Assembly: GCA_035628645.1 (NCBI GenBank)
Contig: DASPJL010000075.1
Span: forward strand, 19,836-83,835
Length of the DNA stretch: 64,000 bases
Source: DASPJL01 sp035628645
GTDB lineage: Bacteria; Bacteroidota; Bacteroidia; Cytophagales; Cyclobacteriaceae
Direction: 5' to 3'
Each line of letters opens with the position of its first letter. Position 1 is the stretch's first letter. Positions 1-8,865 of this stretch are shown here, one piece after another. The translations under genes and the position numbers were made by a program. The notes beneath the pieces were generated by a model. It saw only the letters and a program-made list of their open reading frames with translations. It was not told the DNA's origin and searched no databases.

Positions 1-1
1 T

Positions 2-721
2 TCTAAGGTTTCAGTTGCCTTCCTAGGCGGCTTTATCTCATTGTTATTTAACATCAATTATTGTTTATCCCTTTCTTTTACAACTTATTCTCATTTTTCC
101 GATTCCGTAATTATTGAAGGAAAAGTATTTGATGCGGAAACCAAGTCTCCCATCAAGGCTATGTTAAGTTTTGAAAGAATTCCGGGAAGGGATGATATAG
201 GAGTTTTCTATTCAGATTCTTTGACGGGTGATTATCGTTTTGTCTTTAAAGATTCTTCCAGATACAAATTGACCATCCAGGCTGAAGCCTATGTCACCGC
301 TTTTAAATGGGTGGACATACCTTTTGAAGAAGATTCCACTTTCTATAAAGAAATATATTTGATCCCTCTGAAAGTAGGCCAAATAATAGTGATGGACAGA
401 ATTTCCTTTAAAAAAGGGAATGATAAGTTGCTTCCCGAATCCTATGGCGAACTGGATAATGTGTTCAAGATGCTAAATGAAAATCCTAACATGGAAATTC
501 AGTTAGAGGGACATACAGATAATGCAGGCTCGTCTGAGGCTAACTTAAAACTATCAGAAAGAAGGGTAAATGCTGTGAAAGATTATCTGGTAGAGAAGGG
601 CGTTAAAAAGAACAGAATAGAGGTAAAAGCATTTGGCGGAGCCAAGCCGGTCGCCAGTAATTCAACAGAAGAGGGCAGAATTAGAAACAGGAGAGTTGAG
701 ATAAGAATCCTAAGAAATTAA
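2..721 (+). CDS. OmpA-family outer membrane protein, 5' end outside window
   Basis: The C-terminal half is a typical OmpA/MotB peptidoglycan-binding domain, with the EGHTDN segment followed by LSERRVNAVKDYL and the closing NRRVEI motif. It would bind peptidoglycan and anchor the outer membrane to the wall. In front of it is a carboxypeptidase-regulatory-like beta domain (from VIIEGKVFDAETKSPI), a common Bacteroidota arrangement. The reading frame is open back to base 2 without a stop, and the codons before the TTG at 41 encode hydrophobic residues that look like the core of a signal peptide. I therefore think the real start lies upstream of the window and the gene is cut by its edge. Domain assignment is secure; the partner is unknown. 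Confidence 0.85.
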   Translation, partial: SKVSVAFLGGFISLLFNINYCLSLSFTTYSHFSDSVIIEGKVFDAETKSPIKAMLSFERIPGRDDIGVFYSDSLTGDYRFVFKDSSRYKLTIQAEAYVTAFKWVDIPFEEDSTFYKEIYLIPLKVGQIIVMDRISFKKGNDKLLPESYGELDNVFKMLNENPNMEIQLEGHTDNAGSSEANLKLSERRVNAVKDYLVEKGVKKNRIEVKAFGGAKPVASNSTEEGRIRNRRVEIRILRN

Positions 722-864
722 TCAAAACAACATATAAATGAAAAAAAAGGATAATCAGTGAATTATTAATGGATAAAATGTATTTAATAGTGAATAAATA
801 AACAAAAAAAACTTTAAAAAGGTATAAGAGAAAAAACAATTAATGGAGATCCTCCAGATGAAAA

Positions 865-1479
865 ATGATACATCCAGATACAGAGTTAAAATTCATCAAT
901 GATACCATTGGATATGGTGTTGTTGCCACTCGTTTAATACCCAAAGGTACCATCACCTGGGTGATGGATAAATTAGACAGAGTTTTTCATCCTGCGGATA
1001 TTGATAGATATGATCCTGTATACAGGGAAATATTTGATAAATATTGTTTTCGCGATAGTTCGGGGAATTTAGTGCTTTGCTGGGATATTTCCAGGTTTGT
1101 GAATCATAGTTTTCGGCCAAACTGTATCACCACTGCCTATGATTTTGAATTAGCGGTAAGAGACATTTATCCTGGGGAAGAGTTGACAGACGACTATGGG
1201 TTTTTAAATGTAACGGAACCTTTTGAGTGTTTACCTGAGTTGGGCGTATCCAGGGAAAAAGTTATGCCAGACGACCTTTTGTACTTTCATAAAGAATGGG
1301 ATGCTCAACTGTTGGAAAGTTTTGGACATTTCAATGAAGTATCACAACCCCTGAAACAATTGATTGCTCCAAAACATGCCGCTAAAGTAGAAGAAATTGT
1401 TACTGGTAAAGGTAAAATGGATTCTATTCTCCTGAATTATTATGATGGGAGAAAGAATGGTAATGGACATAAAAAGTAA
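865..1479 (+). CDS. SET-domain protein (lysine methyltransferase-like)
   Basis: A 204-residue protein with a compact SET fold. It has the N-terminal GYGVVAT strand, the NHSFRPNC motif (N80, H81, C87) that contacts S-adenosylmethionine, and the GEELTDDYG motif (residues 104-112) with the active-site tyrosine. The family transfers methyl groups to protein lysines. Bacterial members are short like this one and their substrates are mostly unknown. There is no clear post-SET cysteine cluster. The ATG at 865 is the only start that keeps the whole domain. The gene stands alone and is followed by a strong terminator. Family assignment is firm, but the substrate cannot be told from sequence. Confidence 0.85.
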   Translation: MIHPDTELKFINDTIGYGVVATRLIPKGTITWVMDKLDRVFHPADIDRYDPVYREIFDKYCFRDSSGNLVLCWDISRFVNHSFRPNCITTAYDFELAVRDIYPGEELTDDYGFLNVTEPFECLPELGVSREKVMPDDLLYFHKEWDAQLLESFGHFNEVSQPLKQLIAPKHAAKVEEIVTGKGKMDSILLNYYDGRKNGNGHKK

Positions 1480-1507
1480 TCTGACTATTGCAATTTAATG
1501 CGCTTTG

Positions 1508-1534
1508 CCCGGGACAAAACTCCCGGGTTTTTTT
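1508..1534 (+). terminator. Rho-independent terminator after the SET gene
   Basis: A perfect 7-bp G+C-rich stem (CCCGGGA / TCCCGGG) with a CAAAAC loop is followed at once by seven T. It begins 28 bases after the SET stop codon. Confidence 0.9.
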
Positions 1535-1605
1535 ATTCCTGTAGTGATGGTCGTATACGCCAATAGTTCAAATTGATACTTTTTATGCTAAATTCCGTAT
1601 CAAAC

Positions 1606-1633
1606 AAGAGGTTTACTAAATAGTAGACCTCTT
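1606..1633. other. 13-bp hairpin between the SET and 4-TM genes
   Basis: The arms 1606-1618 and 1621-1633 pair over 13 positions with one G-T wobble and an A-rich loop. Only a weak T-run follows, and a proper terminator already lies about 70 bases upstream. It could be a weak second terminator or a structure in the leader of the gene at 1670. Confidence 0.45.
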
Positions 1634-1669
1634 TTGCTATCTTTTGTTATTGAATAATTTTTAAATTTT

Positions 1670-2017
1670 ATGAGATTATTATTAAACCTGTTGTTTTCTA
1701 CAATCGCTGTTCTTATCACCTCCTACCTATTGCCTGGTGTTGACGTAGTTACCTTTGGTTCGGCATTAATTGTTGCTATAGTATTGGGTTTACTCAATAT
1801 TACCATCAAACCTTTATTGATTATACTTACTATTCCTGTTACCCTGCTAACCCTGGGATTGTTTTTGCTGGTTATTAATGCCATTATAATTTTAATAGCT
1901 GACGGACTGATATCGGGATTTTATGTGGATGGGTTTTTCTGGGCGCTTATATTTAGTATCATTATTTCTCTTCTTCAGTCGTTGTTTTCAGTCTTTGTTC
2001 CTGAAAGAAGGGAGTAA
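1670..2017 (+). CDS. Four-TM phage-holin-family (YvlD-like) membrane protein
   Basis: A 115-residue protein that is almost entirely hydrophobic, with four predicted membrane helices (about 3-20, 27-47, 54-76 and 88-108). The central segment LNITIKPLLIILTIPVTLLTLGLFLLV is cut short here by its familiar shape: it matches the family named after mycobacterial 4-TM phage holins (YvlD/DUF360), which is widespread on bacterial chromosomes and is probably not a lysis protein. The start directly precedes the first helix. It stands alone and is followed closely by a terminator. Membrane location is clear; function is unknown. Confidence 0.8.
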   Translation: MRLLLNLLFSTIAVLITSYLLPGVDVVTFGSALIVAIVLGLLNITIKPLLIILTIPVTLLTLGLFLLVINAIIILIADGLISGFYVDGFFWALIFSIIISLLQSLFSVFVPERRE

Positions 2018-2020
2018 AAA

Positions 2021-2062
2021 AAAGTTCTATTTGCAAACCTGGCGGTTTACTAATAGAACTTT
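2021..2062. terminator. Bidirectional terminator between 1670 and ompH-like genes
   Basis: Outer arms 2021-2031 and 2052-2062 pair perfectly over 11 bp. Inside them a smaller AAACC/GGTTT stem can form. The structure sits between converging genes, three bases after one stop and about 20 bases before the other. Confidence 0.7.
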
Positions 2063-2081
2063 AATGCGCTTTAATTAATTT

Positions 2082-2672
2082 TTATTTCTTTGTTTTGTCA
2101 AACTCTTCGTTTAACCCTTTTATAACCTCCCTGGTTATTTCAAGGCTGTCATGGCCATAAAGAATAGCTCCTCCTTGTTGATGACTTAAAACGAGGTGAT
2201 AGTTTTTCTGTTTGCTATAGTCATCAAGGAATTTTGTAATCTTGGTATACAAAGAATCATTAAGGACGGCTTGATCCTGCATAAGTTCTTGAGAAAGTCT
2301 TTCCTGCTCTTGAAGCAAACCCTGACGTTTCATCATTAGATTTTCTTCTCGTGCCTGTATTTCGCCCGGAGACATTCTTTGCGCAGATTGTTGAAATTTG
2401 TTTACTTCATTTTGAAAACCTTTTTCACGCACCGCAAAGTTTTTGCCAAGCTTATCTCTTTTTTCTTCCAGGGTTTTACTCAATTGCTTATATAAGTTAT
2501 AATTCTTGACAAGGGAGTCAGAATTTACATAGGCGATGGTGAGCTCACCAGCATCTATTGTAGGGTTAGAGGTACTTATAGCGGAATCTTTTTTGTCTGA
2601 AAAATGCAATACGTATAGAACGATGACAGCGATTAATAATACAATGTTTAATGCAATAGATAAGTTTTTCAC
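2082..2672 (-). CDS. OmpH/Skp-like periplasmic chaperone
   Basis: A 196-residue protein with an N-terminal signal anchor (residues 5-23), then the IAYVNSDSL strand typical of OmpH. This is followed by a long charged, coiled-coil-forming helix rich in Lys, Glu and Gln (about 60-135), and a C-terminal return ending in the short beta segment YHLVLS. Skp-type proteins form trimers with tentacle-like helices that hold unfolded outer-membrane barrels in the periplasm. The N-terminus may stay uncleaved and anchor it to the inner membrane. It is the last gene of a minus-strand run from TerC to here, 70 bases after the rhomboid gene. Family assignment is confident. Confidence 0.85.
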   Translation of the reverse strand: MKNLSIALNIVLLIAVIVLYVLHFSDKKDSAISTSNPTIDAGELTIAYVNSDSLVKNYNLYKQLSKTLEEKRDKLGKNFAVREKGFQNEVNKFQQSAQRMSPGEIQAREENLMMKRQGLLQEQERLSQELMQDQAVLNDSLYTKITKFLDDYSKQKNYHLVLSHQQGGAILYGHDSLEITREVIKGLNEEFDKTKK

Positions 2673-2742
2673 AAAATGTTAATTTAGAATGATGCCAAAG
2701 TTAAGATTTTGCAAGAATAACTAAAGTTGAATGTAGTAGATT

Positions 2743-3483
2743 TTAGATTATTTTCTCGTTGTCAGGTTCCGAATTAGGTGATTCCGGGTTACTATCAGCA
2801 TTAAAAGTATTTGAGTAGGTGTAATTTTTATATAAGTGATAAGTGGTATTTATTGAAGATGAGCCGGAAGGCAGCTGTAAATCTTCCTCTTCTTCCTGCT
2901 CTTTTTGCCAGTCGTATTGATGCAATGGTGTTTTTACCCTAAAATAAAAAGCACAAAAAATACCCGCTATAGCGCCCAAAATATGGGACTCCCAGGAGAT
3001 TGTCTCTGATATGGGCAAAATGCCATAAAACATTCCACCATATAAAAAGATTACAATAAGGGAAACAGCCAATGAAGGCCCATCTCTTCTGAATATACCA
3101 CTAAAAAAAAGAAAAGAAACCAATCCGTATACTAGTCCGCTGGCGCCAATGTGATAAGCATCCCTTGCGGCGATCCAGACCCACAATCCCGTCATGAAGT
3201 AGATCCATAAAATAACCTCAAGCGCTACTTTATTATAAAAATAGAAGATGCCAATGATGAGAATTATTAAAGGCAACGTATTTGAAGCCAGGTGAGCAAA
3301 ATCTCCATGAATCAAAGGCCCTGTGACAATTCCGATCATTCCGGAGAGGTGTCGGGGATGAATTCCAAAAGAAGCGAAGTCATAGTGCAATACAAATTCA
3401 ACGATTTTAATAAACCAAAGAATAATGACAAAGGAAAGGCTTATGAAAATGCTGTTTTTGAATTTAAGACTTTCCTGATCCAT
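2743..3483 (-). CDS. Rhomboid-family intramembrane serine protease
   Basis: Six membrane helices carry the rhomboid catalytic dyad: Ser115 in HIGASGLVYG and His167 in SWESHILGA. The supporting HxxxN motif (H64, N68) is also present. Such proteases cut membrane proteins within or near the bilayer. After the core comes a hydrophilic C-terminal tail of about 60 residues, rich in Glu, Ser and Asn, which its paralogue at 5578 lacks. The gene lies 80 bases downstream of the deacetylase-like gene on the same strand. Activity is likely because both catalytic residues are present. The substrate is unknown. Confidence 0.92.
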   Translation of the reverse strand: MDQESLKFKNSIFISLSFVIILWFIKIVEFVLHYDFASFGIHPRHLSGMIGIVTGPLIHGDFAHLASNTLPLIILIIGIFYFYNKVALEVILWIYFMTGLWVWIAARDAYHIGASGLVYGLVSFLFFSGIFRRDGPSLAVSLIVIFLYGGMFYGILPISETISWESHILGAIAGIFCAFYFRVKTPLHQYDWQKEQEEEEDLQLPSGSSSINTTYHLYKNYTYSNTFNADSNPESPNSEPDNEKII

Positions 3484-3563
3484 GATTTAGATGATTTAAC
3501 AAAAACCTTAACGAATTTTAAATGAAGGAGGCTTAGATTTTCTATCAATATACAGGAAGCAGG

Positions 3564-4466
3564 TCAGAAAAATATTTCTTGAGCTACCCTGAAAGTATTA
3601 GCATGTGCCTCAACTACTATGGATATCTTTTCAGAATATCCTCCTCCCATTGCTCCGGCAATGGGAATTTTATTTTTTTTAGCTGCTTGAAAAACGATTT
3701 TGTCTCTTTCTTTACATCCCTGAAGGCTAACTGATAATTTTCCTAACTTATCAGTGGTCAGTATGTCTACTCCACTTTGATAAAAGATAAAATCAGGACT
3801 GAAATCTTCAATAACCCTGCCTAAACTTTCTTTTACGGTTTGAAGATAAATATTGTCAGGTGTTTTGTCAGGCAGAGGAATATCCCAAGTGGATTTTTCT
3901 TTTTTGGCAGGATAATTATTTGCACCATGGATGCTTAAAGTAAAAATGTCTGGCCGATGCAAGAAAATACTTGCCGTGCCATTCCCTTGGTGAACGTCCA
4001 GGTCTATTATGAGAATTTTTCTGGCTAGTTTATTATCTACAAGATATTGTGCAGCAATAGCAATATCATTTAATATACAAAAACCCTCTCCTCTGTCGCG
4101 ATAAGCATGATGAGTGCCGCCGGCTATATTTAACGAAACTCCATTTTCTAAAGCAAATAAGGCACATTGGCGAGTGCCTTCCACTATTTGTATTTCCCTT
4201 AAAAGGAGTTTATTTGAAAATGGAAATCCTATTTTTCTTATTTCGGATGAAGAGAGCGCATTTTCTTTTAATTTTTTAAAGTATTCGTGTGAATGAATCC
4301 TTTCTATAATGTGATCGCTGGCAAGGCCTGGCTCATATAAATTAGTTTTTTCGATGGTGCCTTCTAAAAGTAGCTGTTCAGGTATTAGGTTGTACTTTTC
4401 CATTGGAAACCGGTGTCCGGGAGGAAGAGGATGCGCATAACCGGCAGCCCAGGCTATTTTTAACAT
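3564..4466 (-). CDS. Histone-deacetylase-family hydrolase
   Basis: A 300-residue protein of the arginase/deacetylase fold. It has the paired histidines GGTHHAY (H119, H120) and the zinc ligands in DLDVHQGNG (D157, H159) and SGVD (D234). The late glycine-rich GGGYS holds the catalytic tyrosine position (Y277). Bacterial members act on acetylated lysines, polyamines or small amides; the substrate here is unknown. All active-site residues are intact. The start lies only 23 bases after the TerC stop, so the two genes are probably cotranscribed. Family assignment is very secure. Confidence 0.92.
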   Translation of the reverse strand: MLKIAWAAGYAHPLPPGHRFPMEKYNLIPEQLLLEGTIEKTNLYEPGLASDHIIERIHSHEYFKKLKENALSSSEIRKIGFPFSNKLLLREIQIVEGTRQCALFALENGVSLNIAGGTHHAYRDRGEGFCILNDIAIAAQYLVDNKLARKILIIDLDVHQGNGTASIFLHRPDIFTLSIHGANNYPAKKEKSTWDIPLPDKTPDNIYLQTVKESLGRVIEDFSPDFIFYQSGVDILTTDKLGKLSVSLQGCKERDKIVFQAAKKNKIPIAGAMGGGYSEKISIVVEAHANTFRVAQEIFF

Positions 4467-4489
4467 AGTAAAAAAGTATATGGCTTTAC

Positions 4490-5284
4490 TTATTCTTTTG
4501 TCTTTGATAAAACTTTAGATGCTCTTACGTTTAACATGATCGGTAAAACGAAAACGACAAGTGTAATAAGGGAAAAGACAGCATCTGCTTCGTGGCTATT
4601 GATTATTTTATATAAGAGTCCGGATTCATTAAAATCACTTATGTAAGAAACTACCAATTTTAGTCCAAGTAGTAATAAAACGACGAATGCTGAAGTTTCA
4701 AGTTTGGGATATTTCTCCAGAAGTACAACGAATTTTTGTGCTACAAATCGCATGGCTAATATTCCTATAAAGACCCCAACGCAAATCAATCCAATTTTGT
4801 CTGTAAAAGCTACTGCTGCAAAAATGTTATCCACGGAAAAAGATAAATCCATTATTTCCACAAGTATTACAGTTGCCCAAAAAGGACCCAAAAGCCCTAA
4901 AGTCTTTTTATATATTCCATGTTTTGCTTTTTGAAGCCAACTTTTCTCAACTTGTTCCTCTGTTTCTTTTATGATGTTTACATCAGGTTTTGAGATCAAG
5001 TGGTTTATGGAGATCCACAGTAAATAAAACCCGCCAAAAGCTTTAATCCAACCGATTTGTATTAATACAGAGGAGAAGATAAGACAAACTCCTCTAAAAA
5101 AATAAGCTCCAAAAATTCCATATTTTAATGCCTTTCCTCTTTGAGTCATGGGCAAGTCTTTTACCATTAAGGCCAATGCAGCGGCATTGTCAACGGAAAG
5201 AAGACTTTCAATAACAATGAGGTTTAAAATAATGAAGAGGATGGTTTCTGTATCAGTACCAAAATACAACTCTATGAATTCCAT
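4490..5284 (-). CDS. TerC-family membrane protein
   Basis: A 264-residue integral membrane protein with about seven hydrophobic segments. The two halves repeat the metal-site motif SVDNA/SVDNI (D32 and D152), the hallmark of TerC/Alx proteins. A charged cytoplasmic loop lies around residues 98-128. The family is linked to manganese export and, in some bacteria, to tellurite resistance or metal loading of exported enzymes. There are no other ter genes nearby, so a manganese-related role is more likely than a tellurite operon. It is the first gene of the minus-strand run leading through the deacetylase, rhomboid and OmpH genes. Confidence 0.88.
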   Translation of the reverse strand: MEFIELYFGTDTETILFIILNLIVIESLLSVDNAAALALMVKDLPMTQRGKALKYGIFGAYFFRGVCLIFSSVLIQIGWIKAFGGFYLLWISINHLISKPDVNIIKETEEQVEKSWLQKAKHGIYKKTLGLLGPFWATVILVEIMDLSFSVDNIFAAVAFTDKIGLICVGVFIGILAMRFVAQKFVVLLEKYPKLETSAFVVLLLLGLKLVVSYISDFNESGLLYKIINSHEADAVFSLITLVVFVLPIMLNVRASKVLSKTKE

Positions 5285-5577
5285 TATAACTTGGGGCAGT
5301 GATTATTTTCATGGATAGCAATATATAAGAAAAAGCATATAAAAAATCAGATTTTTTATAAAGATTATTTAATGGAAACGTAAGATTTTGTGTAGATGTA
5401 AACTTTTCCTAAAATAATGGTTACAGATCTTTTATTATCCGCTTTTAAAATGAAGGTTATTTATTTTTCTTAAAAATCTGAAGTTGTTTTTTTTATCAGA
5501 GGGAGATCAGTTTGGGCTTGAAATATTCAATTTAAATTCAAAACAAGTTTATTATTGCAACCTAATTTTTAATAATC

Positions 5578-6150
5578 ATGAGTTCCAAATCAAGATTAAA
5601 TCACAGTCTTTTTTTTCCTCTAAGATTTGTAGTCTTACTTTGGCTGGTTTATATCTTGGAACTTCTGTTGCATATGGATTTGGGGCTTATTTTTGGCATT
5701 TATCCCCGGCAGGCTTTCGGAATTATAGGAATTTTTACCTCACCGCTTATCCATGGCAATTTGATGCATTTGTTTTCTAATTCTGTTCCTTTATTAGTAT
5801 TAGGTTCTCTTTTATATTTCTTTTATGACCGGATTGCCGCAGTCGTTTTTTTTAATTGCTACTTTCTCACAGGCGCGTTAGTTTGGATTTTTGCCCGTCC
5901 ATTTATTCATATTGGCGCAAGTGGAGTAATTTATGGCATTGCCTTCTTTCTGTTATTTATTGGGATTTTTAGAAAAGACTTTCTTTCTGTTTTAATTTCC
6001 CTTGGAGTAGCGTTCTTTTATGGTGGGATGATTTGGGGTGTATTGCCTGGTATTCCTGGTATATCATGGGAATCCCATTTGATAGGCGCAATTGTAGGTG
6101 TTTTTACTGCCTTTAAATATGGGAACAGTAATAAAATAAGCAGGTATTAA
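5578..6150 (+). CDS. Second rhomboid-family protease, paralogue of 2743-3483
   Basis: The 190-residue product aligns without gaps to the rhomboid at 2743-3483. It has the same Ser115 in HIGASGVIYG, His167 in SWESHLIGA and HxxxN at H64/N68. It is essentially only the six-helix core, lacking the acidic C-terminal tail of its relative. The start is the ATG at 5578, matching the start position of the paralogue. An earlier overlapping frame (5484-5780) is not credible. The two rhomboid genes point towards each other across the TerC and deacetylase genes. Both appear catalytically competent; the division of labour is unknown. Confidence 0.92.
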   Translation: MSSKSRLNHSLFFPLRFVVLLWLVYILELLLHMDLGLIFGIYPRQAFGIIGIFTSPLIHGNLMHLFSNSVPLLVLGSLLYFFYDRIAAVVFFNCYFLTGALVWIFARPFIHIGASGVIYGIAFFLLFIGIFRKDFLSVLISLGVAFFYGGMIWGVLPGIPGISWESHLIGAIVGVFTAFKYGNSNKISRY

Positions 6151-6396
6151 TGATGTGACAATGGTTAATGTTTTTGTATGTTAATTAGAAGAGCAGAATT
6201 TCAATGCTAAATGTTTAATTGTAAAGTTGCTTTATAGGTATTTAGGAAAATATAGTCTCCACACCTTTCTCCATTCTTAGGGAAGGAGATTTAAAGAGTT
6301 GTATAAGAGAAGATGATTAACCTATTATTCCGATTAAATTTTAAAAATGAACTAGCTTTTTGGATTAATATTCAAAAGCATAAGAAATTAGAACAA

Positions 6397-6882
6397 TTAA
6401 AAAAGGGATTTGTTATTGTCAGGGTCAAAATCTCTGTTTCTTGTATTGATATCCTCGGACTGTGACCTGAAACGGTTTTCGGAGTGTTCTTGATCAACTG
6501 ATACAAACCTGTTCTCATGCTCTAATATTTTTTCCTTTAAAAAGGAACCATAGCCATAGTGGCTATAAACCTCATCTATGAAATCCTTTTGTGGGGAATC
6601 GGGAATGTGATTTTTATCAAAACCCGGCGCGTTTTCAAGTTTTTCTTTTTCTACATTTAAAATCAACCGGTCATCTTGCGGGTCAACAGAAAATGACTGA
6701 AGTGGAATCGCAAAATATTTATCACCGAAACCAAGAAAACCTCCAAATGCGAGGACCAAATAAGCTACACGTCCGGATTGTATATCTATTGAAAGGTCTT
6801 TTATGGTGCCTAAATTTTCTCCCTGAATATTCTTAACATCTGTCCCTATAAGTGCGGAGGTAGATAAAATGAAGTTGTTCAT
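6397..6882 (-). CDS. PRC-barrel domain protein
   Basis: The first 85 residues form a PRC barrel, with the segments LIGTDVKNIQGENLGTIKD, GRVAYLVLAFGGFLG and FAIPLQSF. The remaining half is charged and low in complexity. PRC-barrel proteins occur in photosynthetic reaction centres, RimM-type factors and many stress-related bacterial proteins. Free-standing ones like this often respond to stress, but that is only inference here. No signal peptide is visible, so it should be cytoplasmic. It lies alone, upstream of nothing obviously related. Confidence 0.8.
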   Translation of the reverse strand: MNNFILSTSALIGTDVKNIQGENLGTIKDLSIDIQSGRVAYLVLAFGGFLGFGDKYFAIPLQSFSVDPQDDRLILNVEKEKLENAPGFDKNHIPDSPQKDFIDEVYSHYGYGSFLKEKILEHENRFVSVDQEHSENRFRSQSEDINTRNRDFDPDNNKSLF

Positions 6883-6970
6883 AGTAAAGGATTTTTATAG
6901 AAAGAATTTTCCCTTACTAACGATGTTAAATGTTGCTGGTTTGCCAAATGACAAAGATTAATTGAAAATC

Positions 6971-8611
6971 TTAGCCAATTTTTCTTAGGTAGGAAGAATT
7001 GTTGATTCTTTGAACAAAGGAATTGGGTATTTCAATAAAGAAGGTAGTTCCTTGTCCAAAAGTTGACTCCATGGTGATGGTGCCGTTTAATTTGGTAATA
7101 GTTTCTTTTACAATATACAAACCCAACCCGGATCCCTCAGAAGTTTCAGAGGCCCTGAAAAACATATTAAAGATTTTGTCCTGGTAGAAGTCGTGGATAC
7201 CTACACCATTATCCTGTATTTTTATTATGGCTGAAGTTTCTGTAACGGAGATTGTTACGTTGATCAAAGGTTGTACTTTAAATTTATCCGCGTATTTTAT
7301 TGCATTTGAAATGAGGTTGTTTAAGATGATTTTTATTCTTCTTTTATCCGAATAAAAGGGGATATCATTGCTGATATTGATTGTTTTGATAACACAGTCA
7401 GAACCATCAATATAATGGAAATCATCAAAAATATTTGAAATGATTTTTTTAAAATTTATCTCTCTTCCCTCTATATCCATGCGTTGGTTCCTGGAATAAG
7501 CAATAATATCCTTAATGAACCCATCCAGTTTTTTAATGCTTTTCTCCATAAAGTTCATATAAGTTCTGATTTGCTCGTCCTGACTTTCTTGTTTTGTCAG
7601 GTTGATCAGTCCTAATAAGGAGGTGAGAGGAGCTCTGAGATCGTGAGCGGCGCTATAAACAAAATGGTCTAATTCTAAATTTGTTTTTTGCAACTCTCTG
7701 TTCTTTTGCTCCAGCAGTTCCTGAGAAGTTTTTGTTTCTGTAATGTCAGATGAGCTAAAAAGTACTCCCGTTATTTCCCTGGTTCTTGATATAACAGGCA
7801 AAAACTTTATCTCATACCATTCTGTTCCATCATGGAAGTTCTTAATGTCTGTTTCTACTTCAGATTTTTCACCGGCTAAAGCTTTTTGATAATGGAAAAT
7901 AAATGTTTCCATTTCAGCTAAACTTATAAAATCCAGAATATGGTCTCCTTCTCTTATGATCTTCTTTGATTTTTTGTAAAAAAAGTCTTTACCTTTCTGA
8001 TTAAGTTTTACCACCTTATAGCTCTTGTTTAGTAAAAAGTAAGCTTCGTTTACACTATTTAATAAGGCTTTGAAATTATTGTTGCTGAATTGGAGCTTTT
8101 GGAAGGACTGTATAAACGTGTCAATAATTAATAAATCTACTAAGGCAAGCAGTGTAAATAAAGAAATAAATGATTTTACAGGTGTTAAAGGATTGTCTAT
8201 CAGATTTATTGTGTAATGAGTAATAAGGGTGAAAAAAAGTATATAAATCCTTAGGTAAAGCGATTTGTTAAAGGCAATGCTCATTCCTATGAATGTAATA
8301 AACAAGCTTAAGGCATAAGTGGGATGAAGATCGTTTTTATATAAAATATATTGAGACCAGAGAATAACAAAGAAAAATACAATATAAAGTCCTACATCAA
8401 AGTGCCGCCGGATTTGTTTGGAATAAAAACTGAGTGTGTAAAGAGATAAACAAGTAACACCTATAGCTACTCTATAATAAAAAGGGTCAAAAAAGTGTGG
8501 ATAATAGAAGTTATGAAGGATGCCGAAAAGTAAAACGAACAAGCCAACAAGTAAAACGGTTGTCCGAGTTATATTTATTCTACGTGTTAGGAAATCATTA
8601 TAAGGGAACAT
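6971..8611 (-). CDS. Membrane PAS sensor histidine kinase
   Basis: A 546-residue kinase. The first ~170 residues form about six membrane helices with no large periplasmic loop, suggesting sensing within or near the membrane. A PAS domain (about 178-295) and a short coiled coil follow. The dimerisation/phosphoacceptor helix contains SAAHDLRAPL, with the phosphorylated histidine. The ATPase domain shows the N box (NNLISNAIKYA), the G1 box (DNGVGI) and the G2 box (GSGLGLYIVKE). It is orphan, with no response regulator beside it. The upstream amidase gene is divergent across a 255-bp A+T-rich gap. Confidence 0.92.
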   Translation of the reverse strand: MFPYNDFLTRRINITRTTVLLVGLFVLLFGILHNFYYPHFFDPFYYRVAIGVTCLSLYTLSFYSKQIRRHFDVGLYIVFFFVILWSQYILYKNDLHPTYALSLFITFIGMSIAFNKSLYLRIYILFFTLITHYTINLIDNPLTPVKSFISLFTLLALVDLLIIDTFIQSFQKLQFSNNNFKALLNSVNEAYFLLNKSYKVVKLNQKGKDFFYKKSKKIIREGDHILDFISLAEMETFIFHYQKALAGEKSEVETDIKNFHDGTEWYEIKFLPVISRTREITGVLFSSSDITETKTSQELLEQKNRELQKTNLELDHFVYSAAHDLRAPLTSLLGLINLTKQESQDEQIRTYMNFMEKSIKKLDGFIKDIIAYSRNQRMDIEGREINFKKIISNIFDDFHYIDGSDCVIKTINISNDIPFYSDKRRIKIILNNLISNAIKYADKFKVQPLINVTISVTETSAIIKIQDNGVGIHDFYQDKIFNMFFRASETSEGSGLGLYIVKETITKLNGTITMESTFGQGTTFFIEIPNSFVQRINNSSYLRKIG

Positions 8612-8865
8612 TAATAAATATAACTTTTCTTTTTAAAATTAATATTTTTCCAATAATAAAAACATTTTTTGGTAAAATAAAATATTTTTTACTACTTCTT
8701 AAATTTTATTGTTAAGATTTTTCAAAATAAATTGAAAATCTTCTTTTCTATCTTTTAAAAGAGGTTTCAAAACTTTTTCCTAATCTAAGAAATTTTTCGG
8801 AATAGTGTTATTAATAAAAAAATAATCAAAAATGCCATTTACCTTACCTCACTTTTTTGCATTAA

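Noticed and set aside
5484..5780. 98-codon frame overlapping the start of the second rhomboid
   Set aside because: It runs over the clear rhomboid frame in a different phase and has no domain.
6268..6289. Hairpin after the second rhomboid gene
   Set aside because: Only five paired bases plus a broken extension and no T-run; too weak to call a terminator.
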